NCBI RefSeq assembly: GCF_023336895.1
Contig: NZ_JAMBLT010000003.1
Location: 124,001 to 188,000, forward strand
Reading direction: 5' to 3'
DNA: 64,000 nt
Source of the DNA: Parasutterella secunda
Lineage (GTDB): Bacteria > Pseudomonadota > Gammaproteobacteria > Burkholderiales > Burkholderiaceae_F
Made by a program: the position numbers and the translations under genes. The notes beneath the pieces were generated by a model, which ran no database searches, had not been told where the DNA came from, and worked only from the letters and a program-made list of their open reading frames with translations. The stretch's first letter is position 1, and each line of letters starts with the position of its first letter. Of this stretch, positions 43,470 to 52,611 are shown piece after piece.

Positions 43470-43883
43470 ATGCTTGAAATTATATTTGATCGAAATTGTG
43501 TCTACCAAACTGCTTACCATGCGGTTTGGTGCCCAAAGTATCGGAAATCAATTTTGGTCGGTTCAATCGCCGCAGAAACCAAACGGTTAATTGAGACAAT
43601 CTGTCAGGAACGTCAATGGCCGGTTCTCTCGCTTGAAGTTCAGCCTGATCACATTCACCTTTTTGTCAGCATACCGCCTGCTACTTCAGTGGCTGATGCA
43701 ATCAAAATTTTGAAAGGCAGCACCGCCAGAAAATTATTTGTTAAATTCCCTGAGTTGAAAAAACAGTTGCGGGGAGGCCACCTTTGGTCTCCGTCTTATT
43801 ACGTGGGCACTGCCGGCAACGTCAGTTCCGAAACTATTCAGAAGTACATTGAAAGAACTGAACATATCAAAGGGCGCAGGTAG
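43470..43883 (+). CDS. tnpA: IS200/IS605 transposase TnpA (Y1 HUH)
   Basis: A 137-aa single-strand DNA transposase. The HUH motif is H61-I62-H63 in QPDHIHLFVS. The catalytic tyrosine is Y126 in TIQKYIER. Its length and motif spacing match active IS200/IS605 Y1 enzymes, so it is probably functional. The tnpB open frame overlaps its 3' end by 35 bp. The complete enzyme, unlike the neighbouring TnpB remnant, suggests a relatively recent insertion. Confidence 0.95.
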   Translation: MLEIIFDRNCVYQTAYHAVWCPKYRKSILVGSIAAETKRLIETICQERQWPVLSLEVQPDHIHLFVSIPPATSVADAIKILKGSTARKLFVKFPELKKQLRGGHLWSPSYYVGTAGNVSSETIQKYIERTEHIKGRR

Positions 43884-45042
43884 ACTTTCCGCTCCCTCCA
43901 AATTAACGACGACCGTTTGCATCAAACTGCAAATGGATGAGGATGCCGCTCAGAAGCTGCACAAGACTCGGCTTCTGTACCGTGACGCTTGCAATTTTTT
44001 GGTTAAGTACGTTTGCCGCGATTCTAGTGAGCGTAATTGGCAACGTTATAACCTGCACCATGCCGCATACTACGATTTGAGATTGGCCTTGCCGGTACTG
44101 GGATCGCAGTTAGCCTGTAATGCCATTCGGTCAGTGTCTTCCGCCTACAAAACAGAGTTGACGAACCATCCCCGAAAAAATAAAGAAGAATCTCTAAAAA
44201 AAATTGTTTTTAAAAATCCCTCTATCCATTTGGACAAAAACACAATCCGTTATCAATCGGATATGACTGAAGCAACTGTTTTTACAGTTGAAGGTCGGGT
44301 AAAAGTCAGATTGTGTCCGGGAGATTTTCAAAAACGATTGCTTGACTCAGGCAAACGCAAAGAAAGCAATCTTGTCTATCGAAAGAATAAAAAGGGAGGA
44401 TTTTGGTTCCTGCATATCAGTCTGGAATATGACTCGACACTGAGTGCCTTAACCGCGAAATTAAAGAAAGAGGAAGTGATCGGTGTTGATGTAGGCGAAA
44501 ACAATATCGCTGCGGTTTCCAGCGGAAAGGTTTGGAAAGCGGGCGAATTAAAACATAAACGAGATAAATACTTGGGGTTGCGTGCGCGTTTACAAAGCAA
44601 TGGCTCGCAAAGTGCCAGACAGCACTTGCGAAAAGCTTCGGGCAAAGAAAGACGGCATGTCACCCACGTCAATCACGTAGTGAGTAAATCAATTGTAGAA
44701 GAAGCGGCTAAACAGAAAGCGAAAGTGATCGTCCTGGAAGATCTGACGCATATCAGAGATCGAGTGAGAGCAGGTAAAAGAGTCAGAAGCCGACTGCACC
44801 GTTGGTCTTTCCGTGAGCTTCAGCAACTGATTGAGTACAAGGCGCAAAGGCGAGGGATTAACGTAATGTATGTGGATCCTCGGTATACCTCACAGACGTG
44901 TTCGGCGTGTTCGCAATTGGGCAAACGGTCGAAGCATCGTTTTGTTTGTCCGCACTGTGGTCTCCGTGCGCACAGCGACTTGAATGCAAGTCGGAACCTG
45001 CAGGGATTGGGCTATCAGCTGATAGTCCAAGGGCTGTTGTAA
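43849..45042 (+). CDS. tnpB: TnpB RNA-guided nuclease
   Basis: A 397-aa TnpB, the transposon-encoded ancestor of Cas12. RuvC residues are all present: D214 in GVDVGENN, E297 in VIVLEDLT, and D377 in HSDLNAS. The zinc ribbon is C351/C354 and C367/C370. The frame begins with TTG at 43849 inside tnpA; a slightly later start is possible. The end of the gene and the right end of the element should encode its guide RNA, whose targeting part would come from the sequence just past 45114. All catalytic residues are intact. Confidence 0.93.
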   Translation: MKELNISKGAGRLSAPSKLTTTVCIKLQMDEDAAQKLHKTRLLYRDACNFLVKYVCRDSSERNWQRYNLHHAAYYDLRLALPVLGSQLACNAIRSVSSAYKTELTNHPRKNKEESLKKIVFKNPSIHLDKNTIRYQSDMTEATVFTVEGRVKVRLCPGDFQKRLLDSGKRKESNLVYRKNKKGGFWFLHISLEYDSTLSALTAKLKKEEVIGVDVGENNIAAVSSGKVWKAGELKHKRDKYLGLRARLQSNGSQSARQHLRKASGKERRHVTHVNHVVSKSIVEEAAKQKAKVIVLEDLTHIRDRVRAGKRVRSRLHRWSFRELQQLIEYKAQRRGINVMYVDPRYTSQTCSACSQLGKRSKHRFVCPHCGLRAHSDLNASRNLQGLGYQLIVQGLL

Positions 45043-45114
45043 ACCGGCCTAATGTCGAATTGCTTTGCAATGACGATAAATAAAAGCTTTCGGCTTTAGC
45101 CGAGAGTTGTTTAC
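45043..45114 (+). ncRNA. Predicted omega-RNA 3' segment / IS right end
   Basis: The region from the tnpB stop to the right end of the element contains the hairpin TCGGC/GCCGA (45090-45103) followed by GAGTTGTTTAC. In this family the guide-RNA scaffold overlaps the tnpB 3' end and extends through the right end. No experimental support; assigned by position and structure. Confidence 0.45.
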
Positions 45115-45313
45115 AGATACCGATGAAGCGGATTTACCGGTTGCCGATGATTCATCAATGCATATTTCTCAGGCGGACAAAATTTATCACCTTTATTTTG
45201 TCCGCAGGCTTTTCACGCTGACCGCAGATAAACGCGAGAGCGTCAAGGATGAAATCATCCGTGTTGTCTTGACCAACAAGGGGATCAACAGCATGAAAAC
45301 GTTGGATATCTAA
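45112..45313 (+). pseudogene. Interrupted conserved hypothetical gene, last part
   Basis: Right after the IS right end an open frame resumes (TDTDEADLPVADDSSMHISQ, then KIYHLYFVRRLFTLTADKRE) and ends at 45313 with MKTLDI. Codon use and the junction positions show that it is the C-terminal part of the gene begun at about 42895. The stop overlaps the convergent aminopeptidase gene by a few bases. Confidence 0.7.
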
Positions 45314-47121
45314 CAGCTCTCTAGTGGTCTCGTTTTTTCTTTGAGCCACTGTTGCTCTTCTTTATTTAAGAGCGGACAGATTCTTCTGTAGACCTCTTGG
45401 TGGTAGTTGTCAATCCAATCGCGTTCACTTTCGCTTAACTCTTCTACGACAATGGCCTGCCGTTCAAAAGGTAAGAAAGTGACGGTTTCAAATCGCATGA
45501 ATTGACCGAATTCATTCTTTATATCCTTTTGAACCAATACCGCATTTTCAAGTCGAATGCCGTGTCTGCCCGGTTTGTAGATGCCGGGTTCATTGGAAAA
45601 GAGCATGCCTTCTTCAAGCGGCGTATTAAGCGCCCATGGGAAGGCGGGGGCGAAATCAGTAATGATTTTTCCGGGGCCTTCGTGGATATTAAGTAGGTAG
45701 CCGATTCCGTGACCTGTCCCATGATTAAAGCTTGTGAATTCATTCCATTGGATGGACTTCACGATTGCGTCGAGCAAGTTACCCGTGGTGCCATAAGGGA
45801 ACTTTTGGGTTGCTAACTTAATGTGACACTTAAGTGTCAGCGTGTAGTCATGTTTCATTTCTTCGGTCAAAGGCCCTACTTTGACCGTGCGAGTTAAATC
45901 AGTGCTTCCGCATTTGTAGTGCGCACAGACGTCAAAAAGCAGGAATCCTTGCGGTTTGATCGATGCGCTCATTGTTGCTGTCGGTCGATAGTGAGGCAGC
46001 GCGGCATTTTCCGCATAACCTACAATCGGGCGATTAGCCGGTTGTATGTAAAGAAAATCGAGTTTTCGGAATTCTTCTAGCTTTTGTCCTACTTGGTATT
46101 CATCCAATACGCCCAAATCAGCGTTAGCTTCAATCCATCTCATAAGTCGGATAACGGCAGCGGCTTCATGCCGGTTGGCTTCTCGGATATTGTTTTGTTC
46201 ACCGGGTGACTTCATGGCCTTGATGGCGGTGACCAGATCAGGACCATCGTGAATGAAGCAACTTTGCGGGACAGTTTCGTATAGTTTGAACGGCGTTTTA
46301 TAAGGATCCGTGTAAACCACGGCGTTTGCGGGAATTTGAGAAATTAGGACGTTAATGTCCTGATAGTTGTGCAGCAACCAGCCGTCGTCAGAAAGATGAG
46401 CGCAGATAGATTCCGAAAGTTTTTCCAGATTTGTACAAAGATGCGCTTCTTTTTGGCTCACCAAGGCGTATGCATGGAAAAAGGGATAAAGCGGATTGTC
46501 ATGACCGCGCAGATTGGTGAGCCACGCTATATCGTCCAAACCGCATAGAAGCGTGACAGTGTTTGGGCCATATGCGAGAAGTTTTTCTCGGAGTTTGGCT
46601 GATTTTTCAATTCGTGTTTCAACGGCGTACTGCGCTTCAAGCTCCCAAATGGGATCGGTTGGAATGCTGGGTCGATCATCCCAGATCTCTGCAACAAAGT
46701 TTCTGTCAGATGAAATAACTAAATTTTCAACCGAGAGCTTTTCTTTGAAGTCTCGAAGTTGAGCTTCGCTTAGCACTTCGCCGTCGATAGCGACAGTATC
46801 GTCCTTTTGCAGTCGATCACTTAACCATTCGTACCACAGCGGTGCTTGAGGCGTTGCGATGGTGTTGATATGGAAAGTATTTTCCGGTATTTCGCGTTGA
46901 GCCTGTGTGGTGTAGCGACCATCTGTCCAGAATTCAGCTTCTTTCTCAGTGAGAATCGCATAGCCCATACTGCCCGTGAAACCGGTTAACCACTGAACGC
47001 TTTTCCAGTAATCGGCAACCGATTCAGACTGGTGAGGATCGGCAGAACTTATATAAAGCGCTTTGACATTGGCTTTTTGCATCCGTTTTCTCAAAGCCAG
47101 TATTTTTTGAGTAGTATCCAT
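45310..47121 (-). CDS. Aminopeptidase P family protein (M24)
   Basis: A 603-aa metallopeptidase of the three-domain Xaa-Pro aminopeptidase type: two creatinase-like N-terminal domains (the first from KILALRKRMQKANVKALYIS, the second from about 190) and a pita-bread catalytic domain. Metal-site motifs are LFDVCAHYKCGSTDLTRT (two Asp), FNHGTGHGIGYLLNIHEGP (His) and SNEPGIYKPGRHGIRLEN (Glu). It removes residues before proline. The frame is open to 47142, but ATG at 47121 has GAGGT 6 nt upstream. It converges with the interrupted gene. Confidence 0.93.
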   Translation of the reverse strand: MDTTQKILALRKRMQKANVKALYISSADPHQSESVADYWKSVQWLTGFTGSMGYAILTEKEAEFWTDGRYTTQAQREIPENTFHINTIATPQAPLWYEWLSDRLQKDDTVAIDGEVLSEAQLRDFKEKLSVENLVISSDRNFVAEIWDDRPSIPTDPIWELEAQYAVETRIEKSAKLREKLLAYGPNTVTLLCGLDDIAWLTNLRGHDNPLYPFFHAYALVSQKEAHLCTNLEKLSESICAHLSDDGWLLHNYQDINVLISQIPANAVVYTDPYKTPFKLYETVPQSCFIHDGPDLVTAIKAMKSPGEQNNIREANRHEAAAVIRLMRWIEANADLGVLDEYQVGQKLEEFRKLDFLYIQPANRPIVGYAENAALPHYRPTATMSASIKPQGFLLFDVCAHYKCGSTDLTRTVKVGPLTEEMKHDYTLTLKCHIKLATQKFPYGTTGNLLDAIVKSIQWNEFTSFNHGTGHGIGYLLNIHEGPGKIITDFAPAFPWALNTPLEEGMLFSNEPGIYKPGRHGIRLENAVLVQKDIKNEFGQFMRFETVTFLPFERQAIVVEELSESERDWIDNYHQEVYRRICPLLNKEEQQWLKEKTRPLESC

Positions 47122-47279
47122 TTCAGACCTCATCTCATGCAACTCTATTTAACCAGTCTACTCGGCCTATGATGCGATACCTAAGTAGCTTTCTCTATTT
47201 GATTACAAAAAATTCTCTGGGTTAATTCTGCAAAGCCTAAACTGAACGCTGGACAAGAAGTCCGTTTGGAGTGATTGAT

Positions 47280-48845
47280 ATGAAAAAACTTCTTTCATGC
47301 GCGGTGGCTTTAGCCTTTTTCTCCGGTGTTGCCAGCGCTTCCTCAAATTTAGTGGTTTCAACGGAAGGCGGTCAGTTGGAAGGTTTTACGAAGACCGTTC
47401 CCGGCACTCGATCCCAAGTTGAAACCTTTTTAGCTGTGCCGTTTGCGGCAGCTCCGGTTGGAGAGAACCGTTGGAAGAGCGCCCAACCGGTTGTTCCGTG
47501 GAAAGGCGTCAAAAAAGCCAATAAGGCACCACAGGCATGCCGTCAAGGTGATGTCGGTAGCGAAGATTGCCTCTACGTTAACATTTATCGGCCGGCCGGA
47601 ACCAAAAAGGATGCGAAGTTAGCCGTTGGTGTTTATGCCCACGGGGGTGGTAATACAGGCGGTAATGCAACAGAGCATGATGGCGCACGTTTAGCCAGTG
47701 AAAACAACATTATTGTTGTGACACTTCAATATCGTCTTGGAGCCTTCGGTTTTCTGACATTGCCCGGTATGGATGAATCAGCCGGCAATTTCGGTGTGAC
47801 GGATACTGAGGCCGCTCTTGCTTGGGTACGTCGTAACATAGCCAACTTCGGTGGCGATGCCGACAATGTTGTCCTGATGACTGAGTCCGCGGGTTCCACC
47901 AATGCCTGTCGTATTTTGGTGGATCCGAAAGCAAAAGGATTGGTTGACGGTGTGATATTGCAAAGTGAAGACTGTATCCATGATGTTGATACGGTTAAGC
48001 AGGCTCAAGCCCGTTCAGAGCAGTTCCTTAAGTTGACGAAATGCGACGAAGCCAAGGACGCTTTAAGTTGTGTACGCAAACTCACGACCGAGCAGGTAGC
48101 CGCGGCCAGTAAGTCGGTTGGTCTTTGGAATCCGGTTTCCGATGTTCCGGCCGTTGAGGCTATTCGTCAAGGAAAGTGGATCAAGGTTCCGGTTTTATCT
48201 GGTTCCAACAAGGAAGAAGGACGTTCAGCCGGTACGGCTTACACCGATTGGAATGCTAAGGACTACGAAGCTTGGGTTAAGCGCTTGGTCGGGAAAAATG
48301 CGCCTGAAGCACTAAAACTTTATCCTGCTGATAAATATCAAGGTAAGTATGCTATTTCGTATGTGATCGGTGATTTCATTACCGATAGCGGCATGCGCGG
48401 TTTGGGTGGATGCACGAACTTAACATTGGCTCAAGAATTAAGCAAGGATAAGTCCGTGGCAACCTATATCTACACATTTGAAGATTCAACGGTGCCGACT
48501 AGCCGAAAATTTGCTGATTACGATGACGCGGCCAGCCACGCTTCGGAATTGACGTATTTCTTCCCCGATGCCGGTCAATACCAAGCTCGTTCAGCCAAGA
48601 TGACTGAAGCTCAAAAGGCACTGGCCAAAGAAATGAGACAATATTGGGGCAATTTTATTAAGAGTCAAAATCCTAACGGAAAATCACTACCGCAGTGGAA
48701 ACGATTCTCCGATGATGGCGGCTCAATGATGGCGTTGCGTCTGAATGGCCAATCTCAGACTGTTCCTGCAAGTTATTTCTCTGACTTGCATCAGTGTAAG
48801 TTCTGGCACTCCATTCCGATTGTTTTAGATCGAGGCGATCGTTAG
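47280..48845 (+). CDS. Secreted type-B carboxylesterase with altered nucleophile elbow
   Basis: A 521-aa alpha/beta-hydrolase of the carboxylesterase/lipase type B family, exported by a signal peptide (KKLLSCAVALAFFSGVASA). The oxyanion-hole motif HGGG is at 121-124. The nucleophile elbow, normally GESAG, reads TESAG (T201-E202-S203). The catalytic His is likely in SHASELTYFF. GGAGTG lies 6 nt upstream. The first glycine of the elbow is replaced by Thr, which could alter or impair catalysis. The base composition is like the neighbours. A degraded adenine deaminase gene follows. Confidence 0.9.
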   Translation: MKKLLSCAVALAFFSGVASASSNLVVSTEGGQLEGFTKTVPGTRSQVETFLAVPFAAAPVGENRWKSAQPVVPWKGVKKANKAPQACRQGDVGSEDCLYVNIYRPAGTKKDAKLAVGVYAHGGGNTGGNATEHDGARLASENNIIVVTLQYRLGAFGFLTLPGMDESAGNFGVTDTEAALAWVRRNIANFGGDADNVVLMTESAGSTNACRILVDPKAKGLVDGVILQSEDCIHDVDTVKQAQARSEQFLKLTKCDEAKDALSCVRKLTTEQVAAASKSVGLWNPVSDVPAVEAIRQGKWIKVPVLSGSNKEEGRSAGTAYTDWNAKDYEAWVKRLVGKNAPEALKLYPADKYQGKYAISYVIGDFITDSGMRGLGGCTNLTLAQELSKDKSVATYIYTFEDSTVPTSRKFADYDDAASHASELTYFFPDAGQYQARSAKMTEAQKALAKEMRQYWGNFIKSQNPNGKSLPQWKRFSDDGGSMMALRLNGQSQTVPASYFSDLHQCKFWHSIPIVLDRGDR

Positions 48846-48868
48846 TTTTTAGTTTTTTTGGGGCGCTT

Positions 48869-49579
48869 TTGGGATGGACTTTCTATCCTGAAAGCGCTCA
48901 TTTGCAAGCCGATGATTTAAGCGAATTGATTGCCGAGCCAGAGGTTCTTGGTTTGGCTGAACTTATGAATGTGCCCGGTCTTTTGGCTTGTGATGAGGAT
49001 ATTTTGAAAAAAGTTCTCATGACACGCCGTTGCGGCAAATTAATCGATGGTCATAGTCCATTGACTTCGGGAGCCGACTTATCGGCCTACGCTCTAAGCG
49101 GTGTCGATAGTGATCATGAGTGCAGCACAGAAAATGAAGTTGAGGAACGGATTAGTCGAGGAATGGTGATTTTTATGCGTGAGGGCTCTGCGGGACAGAA
49201 TGTTTCGGTTTTAAGCCGCGCCGTTACAAGTAGGAATAGTCGGTTTTTCTGCTTGTGCACAGATGACGCCTCTCCTGACGATGTGTTGGCTAAAGGACAC
49301 ATCAATAATGTCGTCCGCCGTGCGATAGCCTGCGGCGTTGATCCGATAGAAGTTTTTAGGATGGCGACGATTAACACGGCCTTGCATTTTGGTTTGAAGA
49401 ATAAGGGAGCTATTGCTCCTGGTCGTGACGCAGATTTAGTTGTTCTGGATGACTTAGAAAACGTGAATGTTAAATCGGTTTGGGTTGCCGGAAAACAAAT
49501 AGCTGAGCATGGACGAATGCTCACAGACGAGCCCGACTCGCATACTCTTGCCGCAACCGGCAACACATGTAGAGATTGA
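48869..49579 (+). pseudogene. ade: Adenine deaminase remnant
   Basis: The open 236-codon frame matches only the middle part of Ade (normally nearly 600 aa): DDLSELIAEPEVLGLAELMN, IDGHSPLTSGADLSAYALSG, DHECSTENEVEERISRGM, REGSA, CTDDASPDDVLAKGHI and GAIAPGRDADLVVLDDLE. The N-terminal part with the HxH metal ligands and the C-terminal half are missing, so it cannot be active. Homology starts at about 48893. It is a decayed gene with deletions on both sides, no longer a full enzyme. Confidence 0.85.
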
Positions 49580-49611
49580 TCCTGAGAAAAACTGATCGTT
49601 GTGGTTCTATT

Positions 49612-49640
49612 GAAGGCATCAATAAAAAGTTGATGCCTCC
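49612..49640. terminator. Weak bidirectional terminator
   Basis: AGGCATCAA (49614-49622) pairs with TTGATGCCT (49630-49638) between the ade remnant and the AEC carrier. T runs are short, so the assignment is tentative. Confidence 0.45.
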
Positions 49641-49654
49641 ATGAACTCAAACGA

Positions 49655-50602
49655 TTAAAGCAAAGCCGTGATAACCACGATCCAGCAGGGGATGGTCAGA
49701 ATAGCCGCAAGCGTATGAGCGGTCGTAATCCCGGCAACGAGCGGGGCATTGCCTCTCATGCTCGCTGTCATGACGTAGCAAGACTGTGCCGTCGGCAACA
49801 TGGCAAAGATCATCAACGCGCCCGATGCTGCCGGAGCCAAATCAAACACCAAACAAAAGAGCAGCGCAACGGCCGGTGTGGCCACCAGGCGTTCCACGGT
49901 ATTCGCTGCGATCAGTTTCCATTCGGACTTCATTCCGCTTAACCTTAAACCGGCGCCGATGCACAATAGCCCCATGGCAAGCGAGGCGTTTCCTAATGAC
50001 TTGAAAAAGGTCATGGCGACGGCCGGTACGGGGATTGAACCTAAATTAACGATTAAGCCCAAAGTGGTCGCGATAATCAAAGGATTAGTGACAATGGCCT
50101 TGATGGTTTTAGCCAACACATTGCTTTTACCGGTCGTTTGTTCGCGTTGGGCAACGGCACTGGCTAGAGCCGCCACGGCAATGGAATTGCTGATCGGAAC
50201 CCAAAATGCGATCAGAAGTGACATTAACGCCAAGCCTTCTTGACCAAATAAGCGGGACACTAATGCAAAGCCAACGTAAGTATTGAATCGAAAACCGCAG
50301 TGAAAAGCAGAAGCATGCGTAACCGGGTCCGCTTTTACAAAATAGCGAATCAAGTAAGACATTACGACAGCACACATCATGGCGCTGATGGCAACGACGA
50401 GGTAAAGACCCGCTTCACCTAGTGTGAGATTGGAGGTCGCAACGGATGTAAAAAGCAGTGGCGGGAATAAAACATAAAAGACAATTTTTTCAGCTCCCTT
50501 CCAAAACGTTTCATTGAACACACCGTCATGGAAGAACTTCATCAAAAGAAAGCCAACTAAGATCACTAAGAAATCAGGAAGGATGAGTAAAACGCTAAGC
50601 AT
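49655..50602 (-). CDS. AEC (auxin efflux carrier) family transporter
   Basis: A 315-aa membrane protein with about ten hydrophobic helices, matching AEC family carriers such as malonate or malate transporters. The N-terminal half begins LPDFLVILVGFLLMKFF. A conserved region LLCIGAGLRLSGM-like (GLLCIGAGLRLSGMKSEWK) and FAMLPTAQSCYVMTASM with the Asn/Pro-rich crossover appear in the second half. It is divergent from a LysR regulator gene, with ~105 bp between them, which is the usual arrangement for a regulator and its target. Confidence 0.87.
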   Translation of the reverse strand: MLSVLLILPDFLVILVGFLLMKFFHDGVFNETFWKGAEKIVFYVLFPPLLFTSVATSNLTLGEAGLYLVVAISAMMCAVVMSYLIRYFVKADPVTHASAFHCGFRFNTYVGFALVSRLFGQEGLALMSLLIAFWVPISNSIAVAALASAVAQREQTTGKSNVLAKTIKAIVTNPLIIATTLGLIVNLGSIPVPAVAMTFFKSLGNASLAMGLLCIGAGLRLSGMKSEWKLIAANTVERLVATPAVALLFCLVFDLAPAASGALMIFAMLPTAQSCYVMTASMRGNAPLVAGITTAHTLAAILTIPCWIVVITALL

Positions 50603-50708
50603 GATGTTTTGATCTGAAAATTCTTAATATCAGTTCAGTATAAGATTTCGAATAAAATAAGAAAAGCGAATATTTCTTCTATTAATTATTCTATTTTCTC
50701 ATAATGTT

Positions 50709-51590
50709 ATGACGATCACGAAATTTCGGGCTTTTCTTGCAACGGTTGAGTGCGGCAGTTTCACTGAAGCGGCTAAGCGTCTCTACTACACGCAATCGGC
50801 GGTCAGCCGTATGGTATCTGACCTTGAGAGCCAGTGGGGTGTTGCGCTATTGAATCGTAAAAAAACAGGATTGACTTTGACACCGGCCGGCGCTGCACTT
50901 TTACCTTACATTAGACAAATTTGCAGTGACGAAATGCGTCTAAATGGCGTCCTGCAAGACATGACCGGATTAAAACAAGGCGTCGTGCGCTTAGGAACCG
51001 TGACGGCTGTTGCCAACGAGTGGCTTCCTATTGTGTTGAAAAAATTGATGCAAGAAGCTCCGGGAATTGAGTACGAAGTCTTGATTGGCAATGGTGATGT
51101 TATCGATGATTGGCTCAAAGAAGACCGCATTGACGTTGGTCTGTTCACGCCGAAATGTGATGGCAATTTGAATGCTGAACTTTTGCATTTAGACGAATTT
51201 CGCGTGATTTTCCCGAAAGGGCATCCATTGTCTAAATACAAAAAGATCCCACTGAGGGTATTACAAGACTATCCCTATATCCTTCACGGTGCTAGTTGGT
51301 GCAAGGAATTAGAGAATGGATTGAAACACGGAAAACAAAGAATCCCGGTTCGCTATACAACCGTTGGAGCAACTTCCATCGTTAATCTTGTCAAGGCAGG
51401 CATTGGTGTGAGCATTTTGCCGGAACTGCTTTTGGAAAATGACAAAGCCAAAGTGGAAAGCCGTCCGCTTGATCCTCCGTTATATCGAAAACTTTTTGTA
51501 GTGACTCACGGAACGCCGACCATGCCTGCTGTTAAGGTATTTCTTGAGAGACTGCCGGCATTGCTTAAGAAAAGAGCAAAAAAGAGTTAA
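50709..51590 (+). CDS. LysR-family transcriptional regulator
   Basis: A 293-aa LysR protein: an N-terminal winged helix (TKFRAFLATVECGSFTEAAKRLYYTQSAVSRMVSDLE, including the recognition helix) and a C-terminal periplasmic-binding-like effector domain. It is divergent from the AEC carrier and probably controls it and itself from the shared AT-rich region 50603-50708. The effector is unknown. Confidence 0.92.
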   Translation: MTITKFRAFLATVECGSFTEAAKRLYYTQSAVSRMVSDLESQWGVALLNRKKTGLTLTPAGAALLPYIRQICSDEMRLNGVLQDMTGLKQGVVRLGTVTAVANEWLPIVLKKLMQEAPGIEYEVLIGNGDVIDDWLKEDRIDVGLFTPKCDGNLNAELLHLDEFRVIFPKGHPLSKYKKIPLRVLQDYPYILHGASWCKELENGLKHGKQRIPVRYTTVGATSIVNLVKAGIGVSILPELLLENDKAKVESRPLDPPLYRKLFVVTHGTPTMPAVKVFLERLPALLKKRAKKS

Positions 51591-51615
51591 AAAATCCGAA
51601 AACTCTTTGTTGTCT

Positions 51616-51650
51616 AGGGCCGTTTCCTGAAATGGGGAAACGGCTTTTGT
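51616..51650 (+). terminator. Terminator after the LysR gene
   Basis: GCCGTTTCC (51619-51627) pairs with GGAAACGGC (51636-51644), followed by TTTTG. Confidence 0.8.
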
Positions 51651-51659
51651 TCATCAAAA

Positions 51660-51688
51660 TTTCACAAAGCCGTCACTTTGAGGTCATA
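51660..51688 (+). promoter_or_regulatory. Pho box upstream of pstS
   Basis: Three half-sites recur at exact 11-bp spacing: TTTCACA (51660-51666), CGTCACT (51671-51677) and GGTCATA (51682-51688), with 4-bp linkers. This matches PhoB operators (7-bp repeats related to CTGTCAT). It lies 72 bp upstream of the pstS start. Confidence 0.8.
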
Positions 51689-51759
51689 TCCGCGTTTCAC
51701 AATAGCGCACAAGTTCAAACGATAAATGATCAAAAATTCTTTTTATAAGGAACTTCATT

Positions 51760-52581
51760 ATGAAACGTACTTTGATTTCTGCTTTAGTGGCCGGCTGCGT
51801 TGGTTTGGCTTCTTTTGCCGCTGCTGCCGGAACCGTGGTTGTTAACGGTTCCACGACTGTTTTGCCTGCCATGCAAAAAATCAGCGAAACGTTCATGGCT
51901 AAACATAAAGACATTCAAGTGTCCTTGTCCGGTGGCGGTTCTGGTCACGGTATCAAGGCCCTGATGGATAAGACGACGGACGTAGCTATGGCTAGCCGTG
52001 ATATGAAGCCCGCAGAAGTTGAAAACGTTAAGAAGAACGGTGGCGAAGCTGTTCGCTTCACAGTTGCGGTTGATGCCATCGTTCCGATCGTTCACCCGAA
52101 GAACACGGTGAAGGACTTGAGCTTACAGCAAATCCGTGACATCTACGCCGGTCGTATCACCAACTGGAAGCAAGTCGGTGGTCCCGATGCCCGTATTACG
52201 GTTGTGAGCCGCGACTCTTCTTCCGGTACGTTTGAAACGTGGGAAGAATTGGTGATGAAGGGTGAACGTGTTCAACAACGCGCTCTTTTGCAAGCTTCTA
52301 ACGGCGCCGTGCTTCAAACCGTTGCCAAGAACCCGAATGCCATCGGTTATGTTGGTTTGGGTTACATCACAAAGGACATCAAGGGCTTGAGCATCAGCGG
52401 TAAGGTTGCTTCTGCTGAAACCGCTTTGTCTCGTGATTGGCCGCTTGCCCGTGATCTTTATCTCTTCACGAACGGTCAACCTGCAGGCGACGTTAAGACC
52501 TTGATTGATTACGCTTTGTCTCCGGAAGGTCAGGTTTCTGTGAAAGAAGTCGGCTTCGTTCCGTTGCCCGCTAAGAAATAA
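51760..52581 (+). CDS. pstS: Phosphate ABC transporter substrate-binding protein
   Basis: A 273-aa periplasmic phosphate-binding protein. A signal peptide (ISALVAGCVGLASFAAAAG) precedes GTVVVNGSTTVLPAMQKISE, SLSGGGSGHGIKALMDKTTD and ITVVSRDSSSGTFETWEEL, which are the phosphate-contacting loops. TAAGGA lies upstream. It is first in pstSCA and preceded by a three-half-site Pho box. Confidence 0.95.
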   Translation: MKRTLISALVAGCVGLASFAAAAGTVVVNGSTTVLPAMQKISETFMAKHKDIQVSLSGGGSGHGIKALMDKTTDVAMASRDMKPAEVENVKKNGGEAVRFTVAVDAIVPIVHPKNTVKDLSLQQIRDIYAGRITNWKQVGGPDARITVVSRDSSSGTFETWEELVMKGERVQQRALLQASNGAVLQTVAKNPNAIGYVGLGYITKDIKGLSISGKVASAETALSRDWPLARDLYLFTNGQPAGDVKTLIDYALSPEGQVSVKEVGFVPLPAKK

Positions 52582-52611
52582 TAGACTTTACGAACCCTTT
52601 GAGAATTCGTT

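Larger units (their letters stand above)
43367..45114 (+). mobile_element. IS200/IS605-family element with tnpA and tnpB
   Basis: The left end carries a nested subterminal hairpin: GTGCCAA (43367-43373) with TTGGCAC (43404-43410), and inside it GCGAT/ATCGC. The right end carries TCGGC (45090-45094) with GCCGA (45099-45103). The element contains a Y1 HUH transposase and a full-length TnpB on the same strand. The host gene stops at its left end and resumes at its right, so both edges are known to within about 10 bp. As expected for this family, there is no long terminal inverted repeat or visible target duplication. Confidence 0.85.

Noticed and set aside
45107-45313. Independent small gene starting with TTG at 45107
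   Set aside because: Its start lies inside the IS right end and its sequence continues the interrupted upstream gene, so it is treated as the last part of that gene.
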